Origin: Gracilariopsis chorda
Lineage: Eukaryota; Rhodophyta; Florideophyceae; Gracilariales; Gracilariaceae
NCBI GenBank assembly: GCA_003194525.1
Contig: NBIV01000068.1
Span: 225,303-289,302 of the forward strand
Length of the DNA stretch: 64,000 bases
Direction of reading: 5' to 3'
Position numbers and translations under genes: made by a program. Of the stretch, positions 42,761 to 53,889 are shown piece by piece. The notes under the pieces were generated by a model, which saw only the letters and a list, made by a program, of their open reading frames with translations, did not search any database and had not been told where the DNA came from. Position 1 is the first letter of the stretch. The number at the start of each line of letters is the position of its first letter.

Positions 42761-44954
42761 TGAGGCATATATAAACAAATGACAATCATATATACTTCGG
42801 TACCTTAGTTAACCTTTTGGAGAACATAGACGAATCCCAAGCTATAGTCGATTATTGCTTTTCCTTTAATGGTTCTTTAGGGTTATCAATTACATTCTTG
42901 GAGAAATCAACTGGCATATAATCTGTACATAGCCTTTTCAATACTTTTTGTGGTATTTGAAATGTCATTCTACTCATGAAAGTCCTTATAAGATCACCTG
43001 ATACTTCGTGTGTTTCATTGCTTTTCTCCACAATTCATCATAAAATTTTGTTTTCTGCCTTTACTGTACTTTAAGTTAGAAGCAATTTCTTGCACAATCG
43101 CAATTCACCTTGCTTGCTTTCTTGATGAACTCTTTCAGTTCTCTAAGCATTTCAACGGATGGTGATTGTTTAAAGTGCGAGGTGCGGTATGACGAAGGAT
43201 CCTGAAAGCATTTGTTTATCGTGGAACTGCAACTGAGGAGCCTAGTCTCTGTAGTCTAATGGAAGGAGCATCTGTAGAGTGGTTAAGGTAGTGATTCTAT
43301 AGCTCATGAGAAAAGCAATTCTAACTAGTGTTAGTAGTAATCGATTGTGTGGAGGTGGGTCACATGTAATGGAAACAAATGTTACCACTGAAGGAAAAGA
43401 TCTAGAATCAAACAAAGGGGGAGAGGCTGGTGCTTCAGATAGAGAAAGATCTGCAGCGCCAATTCTAATTACTGGTAGGGCTGCTGCAAGTAGAATTCCA
43501 ATTGGCCGCGCTCGTGGTGTAGCGGAGAAAACATCGCGTGGTAGAGCCTATGGCATCGGTAGACCGGGGATACAAAGGTGACGTAGGTGACGACTAGACT
43601 GATCTTATCGGTGTAAAGCATGATCTGGAAGGCTCAAGATTAAGGTTTCCTGGGTTATGTATACAAATTCTAACGCGTTTTGAGGGGTTTGAAAAGCGTT
43701 ACAAATACATTTATGTACTGTGATTTACAGTTGCTAAATGCTATACTTTATTGCGTTGTCAATTTTAATTCAATGGCCCTCAACCGTTGGGAGATGGTAT
43801 TTCCTACTATGTTCTTTTAGTCCATAAGCAGGTTTGCTTAAGACAGAGAACCAACGAACTTGAGAACGTTCAAACTCTAATTGACGTCTACAACTCACAA
43901 AATCCTGGCATTAGGGATACTAGTAACGTTCTATCCTTCCATTCTCTCTCCCAGCGTTGTTCGTATCCATCCAATTTCGGCGTCCTTTACGTGCATTCCA
44001 ACATCTGATTTTAGCATTCTACCTTCGTACTGTGGCTAGTCTTTAGTGCCCTTCTCGTTCTTTTCTTGCAGTCACTCTGCTATATAACTAATTTTTGTGT
44101 CCTGTCAGTAAATGTTTCGTGGCGCCATGCCACGACATAAACGATGGCACGCTGCCCAAACACACTCGGTTTTTTGCCACAGAAACCAATTACGGGACTC
44201 TGCAAGCGTCCAAATGCTGCTGCGTCGCCGTTTTACTACTCCCATGACGTGCATTGTGACGTTTTCTAGTTACAGTGCTTTCGTTCTCTGGATAGGCCTC
44301 ATTAGTGTACAGCAATGTGAGTTTACAGATTTTCTGAGCAGAGTGAGATGATTGATGACGTACTGGCGGGGCATATGTTCAATTCAAAGGTGAGTGGACC
44401 CTTAGGATTTTGTACGAAATTCAGTGTGAAGTTTATTACGTGTTTTGGTACCTTTACATGTCTCATCCGTGATATCTGGAACTAACAGACAAGTGTAATC
44501 TTGCACGCTTTTATTCATTGTTGCTTTGATCCACACCATCGTATTGCCCTGGGGCTGGCTGTGCCTGCCAGTGACACAGATATGCAGACCACAAGCATGA
44601 TGTAATACAGTTGATTATTGTGTCCTAACAAGGAAAAGCAGCCTTCGGCCGCTGGCGGCGCGTCGCGCCACGGCCGAAACTTTGCATAATATAGCTGAAC
44701 AAATTTTGGTTTACGCATAAACTAAACAATTTCATATTAGTAACGCCCCTCTACAAAGTCTACATCTTCTTGTAGAACAACTGTTTTTTGATGCGTACAG
44801 GCATTGGATGGAAATCATGCACATTTCGTGGCGTCTAGTCTTCATTAGGCAGCAGTAACACAACATAAGATGTTTTCACACGCGAAAGTCTAATGTAGAC
44901 CTGACTCGGCAAAAAAGGTTTGTTCAAAAGTCAATTATCATTTTGTTCAGCGTT
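42761..44954. other. decayed DNA between gypsy and Helitron remnants
   Basis: No recognised gene. A 91-codon plus-strand frame at 43306-43581 ends in an Arg/Gly-rich tail (GRARGVAEKTSRGRAYGIGR) and could be a gag fragment, but this is a guess. A GC-rich imperfect palindrome occurs at 44644-44689 (TTCGGCCG..CGGCCGAA), resembling the GC end of the 470-bp repeats. Confidence 0.45.
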
Positions 44955-46140
44955 TTATCCTTGCACTTTATACACAGTTGCTACAAACTCCAATCTAATG
45001 GGAACCTGTCGACATTTGATTTTCACATCTGCAAACTCAAAGACAAAGTCAATGCCGTGCAGTGCAAATCTTCGCTGAACTTCCTCATTTTTATCAATTC
45101 CCGAAAGTCGAATCACTCTGCGAGAAACGCTGGTAATGATAAACATATTCCCATTCATCAAGTGCGGATGAAGTGCATTTCGAATCACAATAACAGAAAC
45201 GCTAAACTTCAGTTTCAAATGGTGGTGTGTGACTCCAGTTGGAGCGTAATTATACGTCAGTTCAGGTCCAATGATACTATGTGTGTGAAATTTTTCATTG
45301 GGTGGCCGTCGATTGGGAACCATCGTCGTTACACACTTCAAGCCAAAAATCTTTCCTGGTAAATTCTCAAAGGCGTTCTGGTTATGTTCTTCCGCTAATT
45401 GATTTGTTGGGGCAGCAATCAATCCGTTGAGTTTGACATCTTCTCTGTTCCGTGTTATATACCATTTCCAAAGCAACTTGTTTGCTTCGTGTACATTTGA
45501 TTTAGACATGATTGGAAGCCTTGCAGGTGCTAGAAACGTCCCATGACCAAGACTGAGCAAACCTTTTGCAAAACCTGGATCACCTTGTTGACGAACGTGT
45601 TCAGTATGATGAACAGCTTTGAATCTTCTGTCCCAATGCTCGCAAGAGTACCATAAAAGCTCCCGTAGGAGACGCACTAGAATAACAGGAATTGGTCCAT
45701 CCCTTCCGGATACTGTTCTCGTTCTTGGAACCATTGAAAGCAACTGCATATAGATGCCTGCCATAACTACGAATATGCCTGCAAAGTCTTTCGTAGAGTT
45801 TCTTAAGTCCTTCATTACGGTGTTCACAATCTCGAAGAGCATTTCTTGGGCACATTGAAGCTTCATCAATTACCAGCAAAGCAGTCTTCCGTATTATTTC
45901 TGCTCTCTTTGATCGTGGTCCGTATCTGGAAAGTATCAGACGCCGTCTATTTTGCCAATGTTTGTTTTCATCAACTTCCAACCCTAGCAAACTTTGTAAA
46001 TTCCTTTTTGCCTTCATGTCGTGCAGCAGCAATACCTGTCGTGGCTTTCATCTGCACCAATAGGCATTCGTGCTCAACAATACCTCTCAGCAAAGATGGG
46101 AGATAGGTCTTCCCTGTCCCCGCTCATCGTTGTAAGAAGA
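44955..46140 (-). pseudogene. Helitron Pif1-type helicase domain
   Basis: A Walker A GTGKTYLPSLL is encoded at about 46122-46090 just after a TAG stop. KTALLVIDEASM (Walker B, DEA) lies in 46032-45601, and the 304-codon frame 45869-44955 carries the later motifs, including PTNQLAEEHNQ, LMNGNMFIITSV and the terminal RQVPIRLEFVATVYKVQG (motif VI-like). Two overlapping frames show a frameshift near 45.8 kb. Confidence 0.82.
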
Positions 46141-47430
46141 AAATGCTTCCGTGTGTATTGAGTCTTAAATACTCTCCCATTCTCTCTCGGTATTGTATTT
46201 CTCTCATTGTTTTGTGAAAAAAGTGCTTCTGGTCTTCTTTCAGATCATCATATCGCTCTTTTAATCTTCACCTGAACCTCTAAGAAGAGCTGCGACGTAA
46301 TTCAGCTATTTTCTGTGCTAATTGCAGCTCGCTCTCTCTGAGATGATGTTGTGATACAGTTTGATGAGAAACGGGATCATTTCTGATAAGCTGACCGCCA
46401 TGTCTGTCGGAAATCTCAATGATTCTTCGACGTAGTTCTCCTCTTCTTTGTGCTCTGTTTCTCTCGGTTATATATGCACTTAGAGCTCGTTCGTGCTTCT
46501 CAATCCCGGTTTTAGGATTTATCCCTTGTTGAAAGAGAGTGACGACCAAGTAATGCAGCTCAGCATAAGTAGAATGGTATCTGACTGCCTAATCAAAACC
46601 CGTTTCGTACTCGTCAACATGGATATATAGTCCACGGACCACTGCTGCTTCTCTATAAGTTGAGTAGGATTCGCTCCCAACACGTTTCGGATCATCAAAG
46701 GAGCTGAATCCAGAGTTCATGCGCAATATTCGAAGAGCAAAGAGTTCGGGACTCGCGGAAGAAGCAAATGTAATTCGAGTCACAGCTCGATCATTTTCGG
46801 ATCGCTGCCCAACGCAAATTTATGGACTTCCTCCATCCCGAATAGAGTTAGACTCTGGTACAGACCGGGTTATCTCTTCGTGTACACGTAAAATCTCCTA
46901 GTAAGTCATGTAGTCCAAGTCCATGTACCGCGGGGGTCGTTTCGAATATCTTTCCAGCAGGGAAGACTTCAGACGTCTAGGCAGTCTTATATTTCGAATC
47001 AAAATCTGTCCCTCTCCACGGAGATGTATTTCAAGTGCTTGTAAAGTGGAATTGAGGCGAATATGTCTGAACTGAAAGAGGTTCAATGCAGCTACAACCG
47101 CGTCCGCCACCCTCGCTCTCATGTATGCTCTGATCTCATTTCGAAGCATGTCGCTCTGTGGACCTGAGTGGCTTTCCGTTCGACTTGATAAAACCAAATC
47201 CTCTTTTTAGCACTCTTGAAAGCACACTTCATCAGGTATGGTACATCGCTGCCATCTTGAGTTCTTTCAACATTGATGTGAGCCTTGTACTTCATTGTGA
47301 AATCTGGATTGTACGGAACCACTTTCAAACCTTTTGTCCTTCCTCTTCGGAGGTCACTCGGTTTGTGTACTCATTTATCGTTGTGTCAGCCCCAATTTTT
47401 TGTCGATCATACTCAAATCTGCACCTCCCG

Positions 47431-48131
47431 TCAGGGGTACAACGACGACAATATAGAGAGTGTCTGTGCATATTTTAATTTCTTCATCAATTTTCGGAGT
47501 TCCTGGTCCTCAGTCGAGTCACTCCGAGGCACTTCGGCTTTGATCAAAGTGTCAATGATCTCCGGATCTTCAATCAAAGCCCCCATCCAACCAAAGAAGA
47601 ATGTGATGATGAGGAGTATATTACTCCTGGAACTAAAGTTTGGCGGCAATCCCATTGCAATTCAAGCAAAAGAGCTCTTCTGAATTATTCTGTAAATTCT
47701 TTAAGATTGAATTTGCATACTGCTTGTACACTTTTGCGATAAGATCTGGCTTATCAAAAAGAGGGCTTCTGTCTCCCTGTGGAGAAAATGCTCCGGTTTT
47801 TTTGTTGTCCATGCTCAACCTTTTCATGTCTTCCGGCCATACGTTCATTGTGACTGTGACAAAAAGCGTCGGGAAGCCCAGCCAAGCGACCATTGCTTAC
47901 GAATCCAGTTTCTTTGTCTCCAGTTTGCCGGAGGGTTTTTTGGGTACCTGGAAAAAAGAGTTTACGGGGAACGCCAAGCTCATCTGTTCCGGTATGGTTT
48001 CCAGCCCACAGCTCTCGTTCTTCAACCGTTCTCATCTGTTCTGTTTCCAAATAACCAAGTCTCAAGTCCTCAATTTTTGTGCTAGTATGAAGCAACCATT
48101 GCTCAAGAAGAGTACCAGAGTTCAGCAGCAC
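47431..48131 (-). pseudogene. Helitron Rep (HUH endonuclease) domain
   Basis: The Helitron_like_N domain is spread over overlapping shifted frames. The metal-binding His pair lies in PHHHILL (HUH in the usual PHAHILL context) and the DRPDL-like stretch in FDKPDLIAKVYKQY. The AEIPD-like LIKAEVPRSDS follows. The domain nicks and joins DNA for rolling-circle transposition; it is broken by shifts near 47.64 kb and 47.88 kb. Confidence 0.78.
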
Positions 48132-49552
48132 AATACCGGTGTACAGTACTCTGCGTAGAGTGTTCTGCGCATGTTAGGCTCCTTTCGTCTCGGTTTTTTG
48201 CATCCCTTGATGAATTTATATGTTGGTGTATCATACGGGGCATGAAATTCACCGTAAATGTTGAGAAGTGGAAAAGCTTCTTTCTCAGTGTCGACTGAAT
48301 CAGGCGTAAAATGCTTGTACTTGAAGAGTCGAAGCCGAAGGTATTCGGTTGACATGTGATGTGATTCTCTTCCCCCTACCAGCTGGGCAACTGGGGCTTT
48401 CGACCTGAACAGTCTATTTGCATCTACTGCGAAAGCTCTCATTCCAAAAAGTCTGCTTAGGCTGTTTTCTGGGAACGGTCCTGCACCAGAGGTCACCTCG
48501 GTTAGGGCTTCATAGGCACTTTGATAATTCCGGGCAACTATTTCTTCCCTAACAGCGTCTGCAGAGATGTCCAGAGTAGACTAGTCCACTTTTGGTCTCC
48601 TGCGAACACTTTCGTCTGGTCTGAACAAATTTCTATGTCTCTGTCGGACAATATCTGGTCTCAGTTGCAAGAGATCGTATAATTTTGGGACACGCTATCG
48701 AATATTCGGGTTAGCCACCAGTCTTCTGGTGAAAGAATAATAATGATCCCGTGAATTAAGACCGGGAGGACCTTCCCATCACAAATATGTTTAGCGCACA
48801 TGCTGACCTGCAACAGAAAGAGAGACGTTGCCTTGAAGTCGAAGAAATGTCGGACCTCCACTCCGAACGTATTTTATATCCATGAATGTGACAACAGTTG
48901 CAAATAACACATTTCAGTGTGGTGATAGCGTTTGACAAAAAAATAAGCTATATATGTCTTAAAGTTGCGAACTGATAAGCACTCGTCTGAAAGAAACTCG
49001 AAGCGATCTAGAAATTTTATATCGACAGCATGTTCCTCTGGTCTTTGCATCAAGCAGAACTGCGCCACCATACTTGCACCTAATAATACGAAGCACCCAC
49101 TCCGAATCTTTGAGAGGTCATCGAGGTACTCGATGGCCCGTTGTACCGAACGTACCACAACACGATGGAAGTGTGACAGTGATTGGCTTGTACTCTGGAT
49201 ATGAAGAGCTTGGCCGTGAGAGGCCTTGACGAATATTTTCTGCCCTTGCATCCCAGACATATTTTGCTCTATAGTGAATGCCCTGACGAGATCTCTCAGC
49301 AAACCAAATAACATTCCTATCTGGCTCCTGTTGAAAGCCGGAATAATGACAGGAGTTTAAGTAAATCTCTTCAGGGTTATGAGGTTCCATAACATTTTGG
49401 GGAAGCTCAGTTCTTTTTCCTAAGTCCACCTGCCCAAGCTCATCGGTTATGTCTCGATGATTCACGGGCTTTATATTCTCTCTTGGACGATGGCCTGCTC
49501 TTGGCCCGCATCCACCACGTCGTGATGGCGGTCGGTGCGAAAAAGAAATCAT

Positions 49553-49722
49553 ATCGGACTACGGGAACCAGGGAACCGGACAGAGATTGAAAGATTTGGT
49601 GATCACCTTTCGATGGAACATGTACCGTCTCTGCCCCTTAAGTAGAGAACTGGTGTTGCACAATAGTTTGCCGCATGATATATACGTATAAGTATTGTCT
49701 TCATTGTCTCAAGATGTTCCTG
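49553..49722. other. Helitron 5' flank
   Basis: A short AT-rich non-coding stretch between the Rep start and the minisatellite; the Helitron 5' end probably lies here. Confidence 0.35.
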
Positions 49723-50165
49723 AAACCAGCAGTACATTGATATTTTACGTACGTAGTACTTTACAAAGTACATATGCATTGCAATTTTATTCAGTATTGG
49801 TTTCAGATGTCAATACGTATCGAGTACGAATCTACCTACTTATGCAACGTATATTAATTCCTATTATTAGATTGTTTTAGGTTTGTAGAACTGTTTGAGC
49901 CCCATGTGCACAACATATATTGAAAGTATTTTTGTTAGAAGGCTACATATTTGCAGTACGGCGCAGCCTACTTATGCAATACATAGATGAAAACTATTTT
50001 GGTTAAAAGGGTATACGTTTGGAGTACTGCGGCCCCTTCGTATGCACTACGTAAATTATAACTATTTTTGTTAGAAGGGTATACGTTTGCAGTACTGCGC
50101 CGCCTACGTATGCACTACATTGATTACAATTATGTTTGTTAGAAGGGCATACGTAGGTTGTAATA
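49723..50165 (+). repeat. 68-bp tandem repeat (minisatellite)
   Basis: Clear units begin TATTTTTGTTAGAAGG at 49927, 49995 and 50063, with a partial one at 50131, each exactly 68 bp apart. They share GTATACGTTTG.AGTACTGCG and CCTACGTATGCACTAC. Degenerate units can be followed leftward to about 49723. Unit ends contain TACGTA-type palindromes. Confidence 0.82.
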
Positions 50166-50837
50166 TACGTTATTAATTTTGTTGTTTGAGTAGGATACGT
50201 TTGTAGTTTACATTTCGTCAAATGTGCTGAAGATTATGTACTTAGGCTAAAACGTACCCTAAAGGTGCAGAAAAGTTTTCTCCAACCAGCCACCTACAGC
50301 TTATTTGACTGTACGTCTTCGTTTCAACTATCTTCTAACGCCATGGCCGATATGTCCCGAACAGAGGTTCGCTATCTACAACTATGCCGTTTGCACGACC
50401 GTAAGGATGCTATTCTACCGCGTTTGGGCAAATTATTGGAAAATTTGTGCATAATACAACCTGCGTTGAAGTACAATGATGTGCACCGTAGCAATGTCAA
50501 TTGAATTTTTTGCAAGGGATTTTGTGCTCGGTTGGCCCGAAGATCGACACTGTGTTCACGGAATTGGAAGACTACCGCTTGATTGCACGCAGCAAGAATT
50601 TGCTTGTTCGTTGGCCGTCAGATATATCCACGTGTGAGACAGTGTTAAACGGGGCTGATAGAAGTTGAGGCTGTCGACAGTGACAAATCATACACGTGCT
50701 CGACAGATTCGTGCCAGCAAGGTGAACCCTTTTATTACCATTGGCTAGTCGTTTGGAGGGAAATAAATGTGCGTTTATTGATGTAATCTAAGGTGTCAGC
50801 TTTCTCATTGTCAGAGCAATCCTTAAGTAGGTTAGAC
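50166..50837. other. non-coding stretch between minisatellite and 470-bp repeats
   Basis: One 79-codon plus frame (50265-50504) with no recognisable domain; otherwise nothing. Confidence 0.45.
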
Positions 50838-51306
50838 AAGTGGAAACGGCCTCCGGCCGTAGGCAGCGCTGCGCCCCACGTTGCTTTTGTAGCTTTGTGT
50901 ATTTAGTAGCGTTTAGAGGCTTTCCGAGCACTTTGCTCGCTTGCGCTAGCAATAGTGCTCGTAGAACCACTGGGCGCTGCGGCACCAAGAGTGTATGGAG
51001 CATAGAGTTTTGTTTTTAGGTTCCTAAACTGACTACAGTGCCATCCAATGATGAGAAAGCGCAACATGTTGCTTTATGTTACTGTGTGGCGCTGCAGTGA
51101 GTATGGGAGTGCCACCCAGTATGCAGCAAGCTTTGCTGCTGCTCCTGCTGCTGAATTTTATAAATGGTAGGGAGGCGTTGCGCCAAGTGAGCGTTTTGCA
51201 TGCGCAAACGCGGGTGTGCAAAGCGAATTTGTGGCGCAACGCCTCCCGTCAGTCAACAACACCCCACTCATACATGAGCAAATCATTAAGAGTGGGGTTG
51301 TTGAGA
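50838..51306 (+). repeat. 470-bp hairpin-rich repeat, copy 2
   Basis: Inverted relative to 28531-28998. Starts CAAGTGGAAACGGCC with a GC palindrome, then TGCTCGC..AGCACT, a (CTG)n run, and the stem GGGAGGCGTTGCGCCA (51170-51185) with TGGCGCAACGCCTCCC (51232-51247), a perfect 16-bp stem with a loop of 46 bases that itself contains GCGTTTTGCATGCGCAAACGC. Confidence 0.82.
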
Positions 51307-51785
51307 CACGTACAGGCGAACTTCGGCCGCGGGCGGCGCTGCGCATCGCTGAATAGGGGTGAATTTGGGGGATCTGCAGGCTGCTTATGCTCGCTAACGC
51401 TCGCAAACGACCTGCAGACCTATGAGGGTCGCGGCGCTGAGAGTGCATATAGAATAGAGTAGTAATTGAGCGCCCATGCAATTGTGATTGACGAGCACTG
51501 CATGTGTGCATGGAGAGTACAGTGGAATGTAATTGGCCGGCACTGCCAAAATGACTGCAGTGCCAAACACTGTGCAGTGGGATGGGTAGCAGTGTTGTAG
51601 TGCCAGCCACTGAGCAGCAACAGCAGTCAACATGCACCAGGAGCCAATAAGGTTTGAGCTTTGCTGCTGCTGCTGCTGGTGAATTTTTCGAATGGCAGGG
51701 AGGCGTTGTGCCAAAAGAGGTTTATGCATGCGCTGAAGAGGGCGTGCGGGCGTGTTTGTTTGCGCAATGCTTCCGTTCAATCAAG
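51307..51785 (+). repeat. 470-bp hairpin-rich repeat, copy 3 (tandem to copy 2)
   Basis: Same order of features as copy 2 but strongly diverged: TTCGGCCGCGGGCGGCGCTGCG near the start, TGCTCGCTAACGCTCGC, a TGCCGGCC..CTGCAGTGCC region, (CTG)n at 51661-51680, and GGGAGGCGTTGTGCCA near 51700 with a decayed partner TTGCGCAATGCTTCCG. Direct orientation to copy 2. Confidence 0.68.
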
Positions 51786-53339
51786 ATTTAGGTGCTCATA
51801 CGCTTGTAAATACCTATAATGGAGAGATAATACTCTAGCGAGGACATGTCCGCCATTCCGCACTGAAAAAAAGATGCACTGTGACGAAGCTCTGATTTTA
51901 TAATTTATAGCTATTGCGAAGTGTCTAACTTCTCTTGAAGTCTCATTGGGTTCGGTATAGTTATACTCACCCATACGGTGTCTTCCAGTACCCTTAATAT
52001 GTTTTCCGCTGTGAGTTCGCCCATTTTCACCTGTTATCATTGTTTTGGTTAGTTTGATTGTCGCAAATACAGATAGCTGTTCCACTCAGTATTCAAGTTT
52101 GACACGCTGGTTACATGAGCACCTTCCTCACCGCTGTATTTCTTCGGCTTTCTGCGCAAACCGCCCGGTTGTTACCTTAATACTTGTTCGTTTTCATTTT
52201 ATTCCTTTTCCATTTCTAGAATCTTCTTGTGCAGGAACACGGCTTATGCGGGTTCTTACAATACTTTGATACTCTCGTTTACTGATTTCTGGTATCACCA
52301 CGGTAGCGATAGCCAGTGGCGACCCCGGTATTACACCTGTAAACTGTGTGGTACGGAAAACGGTCTGGTACGGAGGGCTCTATCGTCGACGCTACCTCGC
52401 AGAAAGGCAAATGCCGCAAACAACTTGGGTGGAGCTATGATGCACCAAGAAAGGAGTTCTAATCTAGAGATAAAGGTCTACAGTCAGCAATTCCCTTTCC
52501 TGGATACTTCGTAGCTAATCTACTAGACCTTCGCTCTTTGTCAATTAAAGTTACTTCAAACATACATTATGCCCATTTCGTGTTAATTGAGAGGTACGAA
52601 AAGCATTTCAAGTAGTTGGAAATAATTTACCCCACAAACCCCTGAAGTGCACCATCAGAAAATAAACATAATGCTGGCAAACCAACCTGTACCAAGTTGG
52701 CGCCCGTGCGCACAGTACAGCAGAAGAGCTCATACTCATGCTACGTATGCGTCACACACCAGATCTGTTCATTAACCGACACAGAGGCTTCCAGCAACAG
52801 CATTCTATTTACCAGATAATGAACTCATCACAAACTGCCAAAACTCGCTAGAACACAAACTATTTGTTGGCTAGTGTTGCACAGATCAGAAAAGCGGCTT
52901 GTGATGCAATACTTGCGACTATCCGACAAACCCAAGCCCAAAAATCGACAGAAGAACCAATAAGAAAGGGCAGAAAACCAGAAAGACAGAACATAGATCA
53001 TGGACAGGGCAGATGGGTTTATTATTATCCTGGCCCAAGCCCAATGTATTGCCAGCGCCCGTTTTGAGCACCCTTCCGGACTCCAAAAGGTTTGTTCAAC
53101 CAAATTGCAATAATGTATATAAAATGTTTCCTCCAATTTAGAAGACAAGACCTAACGGTCTGAGAAGACTTGAATTTTGTGTTGAAATCAAAGTTTTCGC
53201 TTGTTTGAAAAAATGGGAAACTGCCAGGTTTGCGGATGATATTGATCATGGAGGTTCTATGTCGGGGCACACTTCACGTAACTTTCTTAACTTGTTTTGA
53301 TCCCATATTTTGAAGCTCTGTGGCACAGGTATTTTGAAC
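51786..53339. other. unrecognised, possibly LTR-containing stretch
   Basis: No gene is supported. A 67-codon plus frame at 52864-53067 vaguely resembles the tail of a gypsy integrase (RRGKxxxxxxxGRWVYYYPGPS), too weak to call. GTGGCGACCCCGG at 52317 and TTGGCGCCCGTGCG at 52689 look like primer-binding sites but no paired LTRs were found. Confidence 0.35.
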
Positions 53340-53856
53340 CGAAAACCAGCAACAGCAGAATTGGACAAACTAAAAGAGTCATACAACGCTTTTGGATTCG
53401 CGGGTTATGTCGGGTCAGTGATCTTTTGCAAACTTGAATAGAAGAACTGCCCCTATTCTATTGAAAAAACTATCAATACTCGAAAGAAAGCAAGTTGGGT
53501 ACGATTGAAATCAAAGCATACTGTGACTGAGCTCTTCAAACCCGGAATTGTTTTGCAGGAAGACTAGCACGAACAGCAAAAAGGCAATGCTGCTGGTCTC
53601 ATATTTATTTACAGATGTTCTGAACGGTACGTATAGGGGTCATCGTTCTTTCAACTACGGAATTTGGGCGTCAACAAGATCGCAGGAACTACCTTACTTT
53701 CTGGCCGATGAGTGTTACCCCAACCGGCAACTATTTGCAAAACCCTTTTACGGTGCTTCTGATGATATTGACACATGCTACACAGAGCGGCAAGAAGGTT
53801 TGCCGAAGGATATTGAACCGGGATTTGGCGTTTCACAGTCCATGTTTTTGTCATGA
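53340..53856 (+). pseudogene. PIF/Harbinger (Pong-like) transposase fragment
   Basis: Reading across stops gives YNAFGFAGYVGSVIFCKLE with KNCPYS, which matches the GFPGxxGSIDCxHxxWKNCP motif of Pong-type transposases. This is followed by LVSYLFTDVLNGTYRGHRSF and YFLADECYPNRQLFAKPF, matching the later G.PGS.ND and yfLaDxaYP...lltPF blocks of the DDE_4 domain. The catalytic Asp of the first motif is lost (D to F region). Decayed; terminal repeats were not seen. Confidence 0.6.
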
Positions 53857-53889
53857 GAAAAGATGGCTATCATTGATATGAAGAAGACT

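Larger units (their letters stand above)
44955..49552 (-). mobile_element. Helitron rolling-circle transposon, decayed
   Basis: Minus-strand pieces give a Rep domain followed by a Pif1-type helicase, the RepHel layout unique to Helitrons. The N-terminal region is 49552-48122. The Rep region (about 48131-47430) contains LLEQWLLHTSTKIEDLRLGYL, LPDAFCHSHN and FVTVTMNVWPEDMKR, the HUH-like box TPHHHILLWLDG (about 47600-47630) and IEDPEIIDTLIKAEVP. The helicase lies at about 46140-44955. Frameshifts and stops are frequent. The 5'-TC and CTRR-3' ends were not identified with certainty. Confidence 0.82.

Noticed and set aside
28531..51785. CRISPR-like or prokaryotic defence array
   Set aside because: Repeats are few, long and unevenly spaced, and the genome is eukaryotic.
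52864..53067. Gypsy integrase tail on the plus strand
   Set aside because: Only a loose resemblance (GRWVYYYPGPS) without neighbouring integrase motifs.
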